Shown here one piece after another: positions 27,703-36,453 of a DNA stretch of 64,000 nt. The first letter of the stretch is position 1; every line of letters starts with the position of its first letter. A model generated the notes under the pieces. It made no database searches, was not told where the DNA came from, and saw only the letters and a program-made list of their open reading frames with translations. Both the position numbers and the translations under genes were made by a program. Source of the DNA: Methylobacterium longum (GTDB lineage: Bacteria > Pseudomonadota > Alphaproteobacteria > Rhizobiales > Beijerinckiaceae); the NCBI RefSeq assembly GCF_022179385.1, contig NZ_BPQS01000011.1:62001-126000 (forward strand), given 5' to 3'.

Positions 27703-30576
27703 TCACTCCGCCGCGTCGAGCGTGGTGTCTTGGGAATTGGCGATGCGCGTCAACGAGAAATCCTCCTCGTAGAACTTCGCCTGCCAGTCGGAGGGCCGGT
27801 TGGTCCGCCTGACCTGCACCGCCGTCACCTTGTACTCGGGGCAGTTGGTCGCCCAGTCCGAGTAGTCCGTGGTGATGACGTTGGCGCCGGTCTTGGCGTG
27901 GTGGAACGTGGTGTAGACCACGCCCGGCTGCATCCGCTCGGAGACCTTGGCCTTCAGCGCGATGTCGCCCGAGCGGCTCTCCAGGGCGACCAAGTCGCCG
28001 TCGACGATGCCGCGCAGCTCCGCGTCGAAGGGGTGGATCTCCAGCACGTCCTCCTCGTGCCAGCGCGAGTTCTCGGTGCGCCTTGTCTGCGCGCCGACAT
28101 TGTACTGGGACAGGATCCGGCCCGTGGTGAGGATCAGCGGGAACTTCGCCCCCGTCCGCTCCTCGGTGGCCACGAACTCGGTGATCATGAACCGGCCCTT
28201 GCCGCGGACGAACCAGTCCACGTGCATCATCGGCGTGCCGAGCGGCGCCTTCTCGTTGCAGGGCCACTGCACCGAGCCCAGCGCGTCGAGCTTGGCGTAG
28301 GAGACGCCGGTGAAGCTCGGGGTCAGGCCGGCGATCTCGTCCATGATCTCGGACGGATGGCTGTAGCTCATCGGGTAGCCGAGCGCGTTGGAGAGCAGCA
28401 CCGTGCCCTCCCAGTCGCCGTAGCCGCCCATCGGGGCCATGACCTTGCGGACCCGGGAGATGCGGCGCTCGGCGTTGGTGAAGGTCCCGTCCTTCTCCAG
28501 GAACGAGGCGCCCGGCAGGAAGACGTGGGCGTACTTGGCGGTCTCGTTCAGGAACAGGTCCTGGACGACGATGCACTCCATCGCCATCAGGCCCGAGGTC
28601 ACGTGGTGCGTGTCGGGATCGGACTGGGCGATGTCCTCGCCCTGGATGTACAGGCCCTTGAACGTGCCCTCGACGGCCTCGTCCAGCATGTTGGTGATGC
28701 GCAGGCCCGGCGCGTTGTCGAGCTTGGCGCCCCAGAGGGCCTCGAAGCTCTCGCGGGTGGCGTCGTCGGAGACGTGGCGGTAGCCGGTGAGCTCGTGCGG
28801 GAACGAGCCCATGTCGCAGGAGCCCTGGACGTTGTTCTGGCCGCGCAGGGGGTTCACGCCGGCGCCGAGCTTGCCGATGTTGCCGGTGGCCATGGCGATG
28901 TTGGCCATGCCCATGACCATGGTCGAGCCCTGGCTGTGCTCGGTGACGCCCAGCCCGTAGTAGATGCCGGCCGCGCCGCCCTTGGCGTAGAGCCGGGCCG
29001 CCCCGCGGACCTCCGCCGGGTCGAGGCCGGTGAATTGCTGCTGGCTCTCCGGGGAGTGGCGCTCATCGGCGATGAACCGGGCCCAGGACTCGAACTCGGC
29101 GAGGTCGCAGCGCTCGCGGATATAGGCCTCGTCGACCAGCCCTTCCGTGACGATCACGTGCGCCAGCGCGTTGATGAAGGCGACGTTCGAGCCGGGTTTC
29201 AGCGGCAGATGATAGTCGGCCTTGATGTGGGGCGACTTCACGAGGTCGATCTTGCGCGGATCGGCGACGATGAGCTTCGCGCCCTGGCGCAGGCGCTTCT
29301 TCATCCGCGAACCGAAGACCGGGTGGCCGTCGGTCGGGTTGGCGCCGATCACCAGGATCACGTCGGAGTTCTCGACCGACTTGAAGTCCTGGGTGCCAGC
29401 CGAGGTGCCGAGCGTCGACATCAGGCCGTAGCCGGTCGGCGAGTGGCAGACGCGGGCGCAGGTATCGACGTTGTTGTTGCCGAAGGCGGCGCGCACGAGC
29501 TTCTGGACGAGGTAGGCCTCCTCGTTGGTGCAGCGCGACGATGTGATGCCGCCGACCGAGTCTTTTCCGTATTTCGCCTGGATCCGCTTGAACTCGCTCG
29601 CGGCCCGGTCGATGGCTTCTTTCCAAGAAACTTCGCGCCACGGATCCGTGATCTTCTCGCGGATCATCGGCTTGGTGATGCGGTCCTTGTGGGTGGCGTA
29701 GCCGTAGGCGAAGCGGCCCTTCACGCAGGAATGGCCCTCGTTGGCCTTGCCGCCCTTGTAGGGGACCATGCGGACGACGCGCTCGCCCTGCATCTCGGCC
29801 TTGAACGAGCAGCCGACGCCGCAATACGCGCAGGTCGTCACCGCCGCGTGCTCGGGCTGGCCGTACTCGTGGATCGATTTTTCCTGCAACGTGGCCGTGG
29901 GACACGCCTGCACGCAGGCGCCGCAGGAGACGCACTCGGACTCGAAGAAATTGGTCGGGCCGGCCGCCACGCGGCTGTCGAAGCCGCGGCCCGCGATGGT
30001 CAGCGCGAAGGTGCCCTGCACTTCCTCACAGGCGCGGACGCAGCGGTTGCAGACGATGCACTTCGACGGGTCGTAGGTGAAGTACGGGTTCGACTCGTCC
30101 TTCGGCAGGTACTTTTCCGAGCTCGGCCGGACGTGGTTGTCGCCCTCGTAGCCGTAGCGGACGTCGCGCAGGCCGACGACGCCGGCCTGGGTCTGCAGCT
30201 CGCAGTCGCCGTTCGCCGCGCAGGTCAGGCAGTCGAGCGGGTGATCGGAGATATAGAGCTCCATCACGCCCTTGCGGAGCTTGGCGAGCTTCTCGTTCTG
30301 CGTGTGCACCACCATGCCGTTCTCGGCCGGGGTCGTGCACGAGGCAGGCGTACCACGCCGACCCTCGATCTCCACGAGGCAGAGGCGGCACGAGCCGAAC
30401 GGCTCCAGCGAGTCGGTGGCGCAGAGCTTCGGGATCTGCGTGCCGGCCTGCATCGCCGCCGCCATCACCGAGGTGCCGGCCGGCACCGTGACCTCCATGC
30501 CGTCGATCGTCAGGGTGACGGTCTGCTCCGACACGCGGATCGGCGTGCCGTAGTCGATCTCCTTGATTAGGCCCAT
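27703..30576 (-). CDS. fdsA: NAD-dependent formate dehydrogenase, catalytic alpha subunit
   Basis: A 957-residue Mo (or W)-bis-MGD subunit that oxidises formate to CO2. The N-terminal [2Fe-2S] domain has Cys52, 63, 66, 80; then the His112/Cys116/119/125 cluster; two ferredoxin-type [4Fe-4S] sites (Cys173/176/179/183 and 215/218/221/225); and the catalytic-domain [4Fe-4S] at Cys249/252/256/284. The metal ligand is Cys377 in RVCHSPT, a cysteine rather than selenocysteine. Electrons pass to the FdsBG module. It matches the FDH2 type of methylotrophs, the last step of C1 oxidation. It starts 10 bases after the fdsB stop. Confidence 0.97.
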   Translation of the reverse strand: MGLIKEIDYGTPIRVSEQTVTLTIDGMEVTVPAGTSVMAAAMQAGTQIPKLCATDSLEPFGSCRLCLVEIEGRRGTPASCTTPAENGMVVHTQNEKLAKLRKGVMELYISDHPLDCLTCAANGDCELQTQAGVVGLRDVRYGYEGDNHVRPSSEKYLPKDESNPYFTYDPSKCIVCNRCVRACEEVQGTFALTIAGRGFDSRVAAGPTNFFESECVSCGACVQACPTATLQEKSIHEYGQPEHAAVTTCAYCGVGCSFKAEMQGERVVRMVPYKGGKANEGHSCVKGRFAYGYATHKDRITKPMIREKITDPWREVSWKEAIDRAASEFKRIQAKYGKDSVGGITSSRCTNEEAYLVQKLVRAAFGNNNVDTCARVCHSPTGYGLMSTLGTSAGTQDFKSVENSDVILVIGANPTDGHPVFGSRMKKRLRQGAKLIVADPRKIDLVKSPHIKADYHLPLKPGSNVAFINALAHVIVTEGLVDEAYIRERCDLAEFESWARFIADERHSPESQQQFTGLDPAEVRGAARLYAKGGAAGIYYGLGVTEHSQGSTMVMGMANIAMATGNIGKLGAGVNPLRGQNNVQGSCDMGSFPHELTGYRHVSDDATRESFEALWGAKLDNAPGLRITNMLDEAVEGTFKGLYIQGEDIAQSDPDTHHVTSGLMAMECIVVQDLFLNETAKYAHVFLPGASFLEKDGTFTNAERRISRVRKVMAPMGGYGDWEGTVLLSNALGYPMSYSHPSEIMDEIAGLTPSFTGVSYAKLDALGSVQWPCNEKAPLGTPMMHVDWFVRGKGRFMITEFVATEERTGAKFPLILTTGRILSQYNVGAQTRRTENSRWHEEDVLEIHPFDAELRGIVDGDLVALESRSGDIALKAKVSERMQPGVVYTTFHHAKTGANVITTDYSDWATNCPEYKVTAVQVRRTNRPSDWQAKFYEEDFSLTRIANSQDTTLDAAE

Positions 30577-30586
30577 CGACCGCTCC

Positions 30587-32146
30587 TCACTCGGCCGCAG
30601 CCGGCAGATCGCCGGCGCGCCTGAAATCCTCGGGGAAATGGGTGATCGCGCTCATCACTGGCATGGGCGTGAGCCCGCCCATGGCGCAGAGCGACCCATC
30701 GGTCATGACCTCGCAGAGATCCTCGACCAGCTTGAGGTTCGCGTCCGGCCGGATGCCGGCGATCACCTTGTCCATGGTCTCGACGCCACGGGTCGCGCCG
30801 ATACGGCAGGGGGTGCACTTGCCGCACGATTCGGTGGCGCAGAACTCGAAGGCGAAGCGGGCCTGGGCGGCCATGTCGACGGTGTCGTCGAACACCACGA
30901 TGCCGCCGTGGCCGACGAGGCCCTTCTTGGCCGCCATCGCCTCGTAATCGAGGGGCGTGTCGAGGAGATGGTCGGGGAAGTAGGCGCCCAGCGGCCCGCC
31001 GACCTGCACGGCCCGGACCGGCCGGCCCGAACGCGTGCCGCCGCCGAAATCCTCGATGACCTGCCGCAGGGTGATGCCGAAGGCCATCTCGATCAGGCCG
31101 CCGTGCTTGATGTTGCCGGCGAGCTGGATCGGCAGCGTGCCGAGCGACCGGCCCATGCCGTAATCGGCGTAGGCCCTGGCGCCGTTCTCCAGGATCCACG
31201 GCACGGCCGTGAAGGTCATGACGTTGTTGACGAGCGTCGGCTTGCCGAGGAAGCCCTTGAGCGCCGGGATCGGCGGCTTGGCCCGCACGATGCCGCGCTT
31301 GCCCTCGAGGCTCTCCAGCAGCGAGGTCTCCTCGCCGCAGATATAGGCGCCGGCGCCCAGCCGCACTTCCAGGTGGAAGCTCTTGCCCGAGCCCAGGACG
31401 TTGTCGCCGAGCACGCCGGCCGTCACGCCGTTGGCGATCGCCTCCTTCAGGGTGGCGAAGGCCTGCGGGTACTCGGAGCGCAGGTAGATGTAGCCGCGGG
31501 TGGCGCCGGTCGCGACGCCCGCGATGGTCATGCCCTCGATGAGGTTGAAGGGATCGCCCTCCATCATCATCCGGTCGGCGAAGGTGCCGGAATCGCCCTC
31601 GTCGGCGTTGCAGACCACGTATTTCTGGTCCGCCTTGGCGAGCATCACGGTGTTCCACTTGATGCCGGCCGGGAAGCCGGCACCGCCCCGGCCGCGCAGG
31701 CCGGAATCGCGCACCGCCGCGACGATGCCCTCGGCATCGAGCTTCAGGGCGGCCTCGAGGCCGCGGTAGCCGCCATGCGCCCGGTAATCGTCCACGGAGA
31801 CCGGGTCGATCACGCCGCAGCGGTGGAAGGTCAGGCGCTGCTGCCGGGCGAGGAACGGGATCTTTTCGGGATCGCCGAGGCGCAGGGTGTGGTCGCCCCC
31901 CGTGGTCAGGCCGGCATCCAGCAGGGCCTCGACATCCACGAGCTTCACCGGCCCGTAGGCGACGCGCCCCTCAGGCGTGCCGACCTCGACCATCGGCTCC
32001 AGCCACGCCAAGCCGCGGGAGCCGGTACGCACGACGGTGACGTCGAGGCCGCGGCGCTCGGCGCCGGCGAACAGGGCCCGGGCGACCTTGTTGGCGCCCA
32101 GGCCGAGAGCGACGGCGTCGCGGGGAACGTAAAGGGTGACGCTCAC
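30587..32146 (-). CDS. fdsB: NAD-dependent formate dehydrogenase, beta subunit (NuoF-like)
   Basis: A 519-residue flavoprotein subunit that passes electrons from the iron-sulfur chain to NAD+. A short N-terminal thioredoxin-like region is followed by the NuoF fold: the glycine-rich NAD/FMN motif GRGGAGFPAGIKW, the FMN motif GAGAYICGEETSLLESLEG, and the N3-type [4Fe-4S] ligands ESCGKCTPCRIG with a later single cysteine in SLCAMGG. The start is GTG 32146, overlapping the fdsG stop (GTGA). The frame continues upstream but only as a shadow of fdsG. Confidence 0.96.
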   Translation of the reverse strand: MSVTLYVPRDAVALGLGANKVARALFAGAERRGLDVTVVRTGSRGLAWLEPMVEVGTPEGRVAYGPVKLVDVEALLDAGLTTGGDHTLRLGDPEKIPFLARQQRLTFHRCGVIDPVSVDDYRAHGGYRGLEAALKLDAEGIVAAVRDSGLRGRGGAGFPAGIKWNTVMLAKADQKYVVCNADEGDSGTFADRMMMEGDPFNLIEGMTIAGVATGATRGYIYLRSEYPQAFATLKEAIANGVTAGVLGDNVLGSGKSFHLEVRLGAGAYICGEETSLLESLEGKRGIVRAKPPIPALKGFLGKPTLVNNVMTFTAVPWILENGARAYADYGMGRSLGTLPIQLAGNIKHGGLIEMAFGITLRQVIEDFGGGTRSGRPVRAVQVGGPLGAYFPDHLLDTPLDYEAMAAKKGLVGHGGIVVFDDTVDMAAQARFAFEFCATESCGKCTPCRIGATRGVETMDKVIAGIRPDANLKLVEDLCEVMTDGSLCAMGGLTPMPVMSAITHFPEDFRRAGDLPAAAE

Positions 32147-32616
32147 TGGCGCACTTCCGTCAAGGCGGCTTCGAGGGCGTCGGCGGTCAGGTGAGCCAAA
32201 GGCTCGCCGTCGACCAGCGCGGCGGGACCGTTGGCGCAGAGGCCCAGGCAGTAGACCGGCTCGACCGTGGCGCTGCCGTCCGCGGTGGTCTCGTGCCAGC
32301 CGCAGCCGAGGCGGCCGAGGATCTCGCGGTGGAGCTTGTCGGAACCCATGGCCTGGCAGGCCTCGGCCCGGCACAGCTTCACCTCGTGGCGGCCGGCGGG
32401 ATGGGCGCGGAAGTCATGGTAGAAGGTGACGCAGCCATGCACCTCGGCGCGGGACAGGTTGAGCGCGTCCGCGATCAGCGGGACGGCGCCGGTATCCACG
32501 TAGCCGAACGTCGCCTGCAGCGCGTGCAGGATCGGCAGCGTGGCCCCTTCGAGATGGGTGTGTTCGGCGATGATCCCGGATGCGCGCTCGGCGCTCCAGG
32601 GCTCGTGACGCGCCAT
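32143..32616 (-). CDS. fdsG: NAD-dependent formate dehydrogenase, gamma subunit (NuoE-like)
   Basis: A 157-residue NuoE-type [2Fe-2S] subunit: ligands in CRAEAC and CLGLC. It docks on FdsB and completes the diaphorase unit. ATG 32616 gives the usual length and N-terminus; the in-frame ATG at 32727 would place a perfect 12-bp inverted repeat inside the coding region and add 37 unrelated residues. It is the first gene of fdsGBAD. Confidence 0.95.
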   Translation of the reverse strand: MARHEPWSAERASGIIAEHTHLEGATLPILHALQATFGYVDTGAVPLIADALNLSRAEVHGCVTFYHDFRAHPAGRHEVKLCRAEACQAMGSDKLHREILGRLGCGWHETTADGSATVEPVYCLGLCANGPAALVDGEPLAHLTADALEAALTEVRQ

Positions 32617-32631
32617 GGTTTCCAGCCCAGT

Positions 32632-32662
32632 CTGTTCCTGTTCTAAGGCTGAACAGGAACAG
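32632..32662 (-). promoter_or_regulatory. Perfect 12-bp inverted repeat ahead of fdsG
   Basis: CTGTTCCTGTTC (32632-32643) and GAACAGGAACAG (32651-32662) are exact inverse copies around TAAGGCT. Each arm is itself a doubled hexamer (CTGTTC twice, GAACAG twice). It ends 15 bases before the fdsG ATG, so it could be an operator or, in RNA, a hairpin controlling translation. There is no T-run, so it is not an intrinsic terminator. Confidence 0.6.
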
Positions 32663-33019
32663 AAATGCCAGTTCGCTTCAATCGAGCAGTCCGGTCGCTC
32701 GACAAAGGATATTTGTCGAGCTGTCACCCAGCCTGGGCGGATCGTGTGAATACGAACTAAATGTTTGGCTGGAAACGCATTTTCGTATCGACGCCGCAGC
32801 CCGCCGGCCCCGCGTGCAATGCACCATCACTTTGTGCCATGCATGAAATTGCAGGGCTGAGCCGGTCGAACGCCCGAACGGGGCGCTCGCTGTGCCGCAG
32901 CGGCAAGACCGCTCTGCGCGCGGGTGCCATGCGACGACCCGGAGCCCAGCGTCGTCGACCGCACCGCGATCGGATTGCGGCACCTCATCCGCGGGACTGA
33001 ACCGGACCGTTCGATCCGG
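32663..33019. other. fds upstream region
   Basis: About 360 bases between the fds leader and the GST stop with no supported gene. It is less GC-rich near 32663-32770 and probably holds the fds promoter. A 6-bp inverted repeat (ACCGGA/TCCGGT, around 33000-33019) directly follows the GST stop and may be a weak terminator. No confident promoter boxes seen. Confidence 0.35.
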
Positions 33020-33676
33020 TCAGAACTCCATCTCCAGTTCCTCGATCTCCTCCGGCTCCTCGGCGGCGGCCTCGGCCCACTCGACCATCAGGGGCCAGTG
33101 CAGGATCGTGTCGCGGTAGGTGGCGGCGCGGGGCGGCAGCGCGACGTCGTAGGTGCGGAAGCGGGTGCAGACCGGCGCGAACATGGCGTCCGCCAGACAG
33201 GGGCGCGCGCCGAACAGGTACGGGCCCTCGTAGCGGTCCAGGCAATCGTCGAAGATGGTGACGATCCGCTCGATGTCGGCCTTCGCGCCGTTGAACAGCG
33301 GGAAAGCGGGGTGGAAGGCGCGCAGGTTCATCGGGAGCGCCGAGCGCAGGTTCACGAAGCCCGAATGCATCTCGCCGGAGATCGACCGGCAATGGGCCCG
33401 CTCGGTCACGGGCCGCGGCAGCAGGCCCGCTTCCGGGAACATCTCGCCGAGACATTCGGCGATGGCGAGCGCGTCCCAGACGACCACGTCGCCGTGGCGC
33501 AGGCGCGGCACCAGGAAGGACGGCGAGAGGTGGAGCAGTTCCGCCCGGCTGGTGGCATCGGTGCCCGACAGGACCTCGATCTCGAAGTCGAGGCCCGCCA
33601 TCCGGCAGATCAGCCAGCCCCGCAGGGACCACGAGGAGTAGTTGCGGCTCGATATGGTGAGGGTAGCGGCCGTCAT
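33020..33676 (-). CDS. Glutathione S-transferase family protein
   Basis: A 218-residue GST. The thioredoxin-fold N-terminus has ISSRNYSSWSLRGWLICRM, with the catalytic-type serine/tyrosine pair, and FLVPRLRHGDVVVWDALAI, the cis-proline loop with the glutathione gamma-glutamyl site in the WDALAI stretch. The C-terminal helical domain follows, with an acidic tail. The substrate is unknown. It starts about 100 bases after the ccmH stop on the same strand, so it may be read through from the ccm genes. Confidence 0.88.
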   Translation of the reverse strand: MTAATLTISSRNYSSWSLRGWLICRMAGLDFEIEVLSGTDATSRAELLHLSPSFLVPRLRHGDVVVWDALAIAECLGEMFPEAGLLPRPVTERAHCRSISGEMHSGFVNLRSALPMNLRAFHPAFPLFNGAKADIERIVTIFDDCLDRYEGPYLFGARPCLADAMFAPVCTRFRTYDVALPPRAATYRDTILHWPLMVEWAEAAAEEPEEIEELEMEF

Positions 33677-33774
33677 CGTCCTGCCCCGGGGCGCGTCGCC
33701 GATCCTACGGTCTGCGATGCCTCATCCAAGACTCGTGCCGAGCGGCCTCGACGAATCGCACCCCTGCGGCGATC

Positions 33775-34245
33775 CTACTCCCGCCGCAGGAGCGCGGCGA
33801 CCTCCGCCTCCTCGGCGGCCGAGAGGTTTCGCGCGGGGGCCGCCGGCCGGCGGCGCGCGAGGCGCCAGATGCCGAACCCACCGAGCAGAACCGCGAGCAC
33901 TGGCGTCAACCACAACAGGAGGGTGTGCGGGGCGAAGACCGGGCGCAGCAGCACGAACTCGCCGTAGCGATCGACGACGTAGGCGAGCACCGCCTTGTCA
34001 CTGTCGCCCTTGCCCAGACGCTCGCGCACGATCACGCGCAGGTCCTTGGCGAGCGGCGCATCGGAGTCGTCGATCGACTGGTTCTGGCAGACGAGGCAGC
34101 GCAGTTCCGCCGAGATCTCCCGGGCGCGGTGCTCCAAGACAGGATCCTTCAACACCTCGTCGGGCTGGACGGCGCAGGCGGGGGTGATGCATGCGGCCAG
34201 GAGCAAGGCCGCCACGCCGATCCATGGGCGCGCCCTCCCCGCCAT
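33775..34245 (-). CDS. ccmH: Cytochrome c maturation protein CcmH (CycL)
   Basis: A 156-residue membrane-anchored thiol-oxidoreductase that handles apocytochrome c heme-binding cysteines in the periplasm. The signature LRCLVCQNQSI holds the redox pair Cys50/Cys53; a signal peptide (1-25) and a C-terminal membrane helix (TLLLWLTPVLAVLLGGFGIW) flank it. ATG 34245 puts the signal peptide at the N-terminus. An in-frame ATG at 34434 would add 63 low-complexity residues and lies 8 bases after ccmF. Confidence 0.93.
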   Translation of the reverse strand: MAGRARPWIGVAALLLAACITPACAVQPDEVLKDPVLEHRAREISAELRCLVCQNQSIDDSDAPLAKDLRVIVRERLGKGDSDKAVLAYVVDRYGEFVLLRPVFAPHTLLLWLTPVLAVLLGGFGIWRLARRRPAAPARNLSAAEEAEVAALLRRE

Positions 34246-34442
34246 TCCTGCGCGGGCCGGTACCCTGCGCAGCAACGGGAACGAGGGGTGCGCCGAGTCA
34301 GCCCCGGTCGCGCCCGAGGGGACGGCCGCAGCCTCATCCGGCCGCCGGGTTTCCCTCTCCCGGCCGACGCGACGGCCGCACGCTGCGCCACCCTTCCCCG
34401 CGGCCGGGGGAGCGAGAATCGCGGAAGCCTCCATCTGCGCCC
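34246..34442. repeat. Unexplained spacer between ccmF and ccmH
   Basis: 197 bases where ccmF and ccmH are usually adjacent or overlapping. On the minus strand it keeps the ccmH frame open, but the encoded residues are low-complexity (Arg/Ala/Pro/Gly). The block GAGAGGGAAACCCGG resembles short intergenic repeat elements of GC-rich alphaproteobacteria. Nothing else is visible. Repeat identity is a guess. Confidence 0.3.
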
Positions 34443-36443
34443 TCACTCGGCCGGCACTGCGTTGGGCAGCGGCCGCACCCTCGCCTTGGCGGGGACGCCC
34501 ACGCGCATCCGCCGATCGGTGAGCGAGAGCCCGCCGCCCAGCGCCATCACCACGGCCCCGAGCCAGATCAGCAGCACCAGCGGCTTGTAGTACAGCCGCA
34601 GGCCGACGCCGCCGTCCTGGCTCATCTCGCCGAGGCTGGCATAGACCTGGCTGGCGCCGATTGTCAGCAGCCCGGATTCGGTAACCGCCATCTTGCGGCT
34701 CGGATAGAACCGCTTGCCGGTCTCCACGTGCCCGACTTCGTCGCCGGCGCGGGTGCGGATCGTCAGGGTGGCGGCGGCCTCCTCGTAGTTCGGGCCCTGG
34801 CGGGGACCGACGCTGTCGAGGGTCGCCGTGTAGGGTCCGGCCGTCAGGCTCTGACCGGGCTTCAACGTCGCGAGCCCCTCGGCGGCCCAGCCCTGCGCGG
34901 CGATGCCCAGTACCACCACGCCGACCCCGGCATGGGCGAGCGCCGTGCCCCACGCCGAGCGCGGCAACCCGACCGCGCGCCGCCCGATCTGGCCGAGCGA
35001 GCGCGCCCGGCTCGCGCCGTAGCCGCGGGCGCGGGAGACGATTTCCAGGGCGGAGCCGATCAGCAGATAGGCGCCGAGGCCGATCCCGACGGGCGCCATG
35101 ACGGGGCCGCCCCACGTCATGGCCAGCACCGCGAGGCCGATCACCAGGGCCACCGCGAGGGCGGCGAAAAGGCGCTGCGACGCGGCAAGCACGTCGCCGC
35201 GCTTCCACGCCAGGGCCTGCCCGAAGGGCACGATCAGCAGGAGCGGGATCGCCAGCGGCACGAAGGTCAAATTGAAGAAGGGCGGCCCGACCGTGATCTT
35301 CTCGCCCGTCAGCATCTCCAGGACCAGCGGGTACAGGGTGCCGACCAGCACGGTGGCGCAGGCCGCCACGAGGAACAGGTTGTTGAGGACGAGGGAGCCC
35401 TCGCGGGAGATCGGCGCGAACAGCCCGCCCTGCCGCAGCAGCGGCGCGCGCCACGCGAAGAGCGTCAGCGAGCCCCCGATGAACAGGATCAGGATCGCCA
35501 GGATGAAGACGCCGCGGGTCGGGTCGGTGGCGAAGGAATGCACCGAGGTGATCACGCCCGAGCGGACCAGGAAGGTGCCGATCAGCGAGAGCGAGAAGGT
35601 CAGGATGGCCAGCAGCACCGTCCAGACCTTCAGGGCGTCGCGCTTCTCCATCACCACGGTGGAGTGCAGCAGCGCCGTGCCGGCGATCCACGGCATCAGG
35701 GAGGCGTTCTCCACCGGGTCCCAGAACCACCAGCCGCCCCAGCCGAGTTCGTAATAGGCCCAGTAGGAGCCCATCGCGATCCCCAGCGTCAGGAAGCTCC
35801 AGGCGGTGAGCGTCCAGGGGCGCACCGCCCGGGCCCAGACGGCGTCGATCCGCCCGTCGATCAGCGCGGCCACCGCGAAGGCGAAGCTGATCGAGAAGCC
35901 GACATAGCCGACGTAGAGGAGCGGCGGGTGGATCGCGAGACCCGGATCCTGCAGCAGCGGGTTGAGATCGTTGCCCTCGAGCGGCGCGGGGATCACGCGG
36001 CTGAACGGGTTCGAGGTCGTGATGATGAACAGCAGGAACACGAAGGTGATCAGCCCCTGCACGCCCAGCGTGCTGGCGCGCAGCCGCGGCGGCACGGAGT
36101 TCCTGGCGGCCGCCACGCAGGCGCCGAACAGGGTGAGGATCAGGACCCAGAGGAGCATCGAGCCCTCGTGGTTCCCCCAGACGCCGGAGATCTTGTAGAT
36201 GAGCGGCTTCTGCGTGTGCGAGTTCTCGACGACGTTCTGGACCGAGAAGTCCGACTTGACGTGCGCCCAGGTGAGCGCCGCGAAGGCGAAGAGCACGCAG
36301 GCGAAGGCACCGAGCGCCGCCTGCGAGGCGGTCTGGCGCAGGGCCGGGTCGCCCGAGCGCGCGGCCCAGATCGGCATCACCATCTGGACGAGGGAGATCG
36401 CCAGCGCGAGCGCGAGGGCGAAGTGGCCGGTCTCGACGATCAT
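34443..36443 (-). CDS. ccmF: Cytochrome c maturation protein CcmF (CycK), heme lyase
   Basis: A 666-residue, roughly fifteen-helix inner-membrane protein that attaches heme from holo-CcmE to apocytochromes. The tryptophan-rich heme-handling motif WGGWWFWDPVEN is at residues 235-246, and conserved histidines occur nearby (AIHPPLLYVGY at 170-180, STVVMEKRDALKVWT loop). ATG 36443 gives the family N-terminus MIVETGHFALALALA; the frame is open to 36530 but would overlap ccmE. It starts 10 bases after the ccmE stop. Confidence 0.96.
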   Translation of the reverse strand: MIVETGHFALALALAISLVQMVMPIWAARSGDPALRQTASQAALGAFACVLFAFAALTWAHVKSDFSVQNVVENSHTQKPLIYKISGVWGNHEGSMLLWVLILTLFGACVAAARNSVPPRLRASTLGVQGLITFVFLLFIITTSNPFSRVIPAPLEGNDLNPLLQDPGLAIHPPLLYVGYVGFSISFAFAVAALIDGRIDAVWARAVRPWTLTAWSFLTLGIAMGSYWAYYELGWGGWWFWDPVENASLMPWIAGTALLHSTVVMEKRDALKVWTVLLAILTFSLSLIGTFLVRSGVITSVHSFATDPTRGVFILAILILFIGGSLTLFAWRAPLLRQGGLFAPISREGSLVLNNLFLVAACATVLVGTLYPLVLEMLTGEKITVGPPFFNLTFVPLAIPLLLIVPFGQALAWKRGDVLAASQRLFAALAVALVIGLAVLAMTWGGPVMAPVGIGLGAYLLIGSALEIVSRARGYGASRARSLGQIGRRAVGLPRSAWGTALAHAGVGVVVLGIAAQGWAAEGLATLKPGQSLTAGPYTATLDSVGPRQGPNYEEAAATLTIRTRAGDEVGHVETGKRFYPSRKMAVTESGLLTIGASQVYASLGEMSQDGGVGLRLYYKPLVLLIWLGAVVMALGGGLSLTDRRMRVGVPAKARVRPLPNAVPAE

Positions 36444-36453
36444 GCGGTTTCCC

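Noticed and set aside
27730-30570. 946-residue plus-strand frame opposite fdsA
   Set aside because: Covers the same region as an unmistakable formate dehydrogenase subunit; no domain is recognisable in the antisense translation.
32617-32727. Longer fdsG starting at ATG 32727
   Set aside because: It would add 37 residues without counterpart in NuoE-type proteins and include the inverted repeat as coding sequence.
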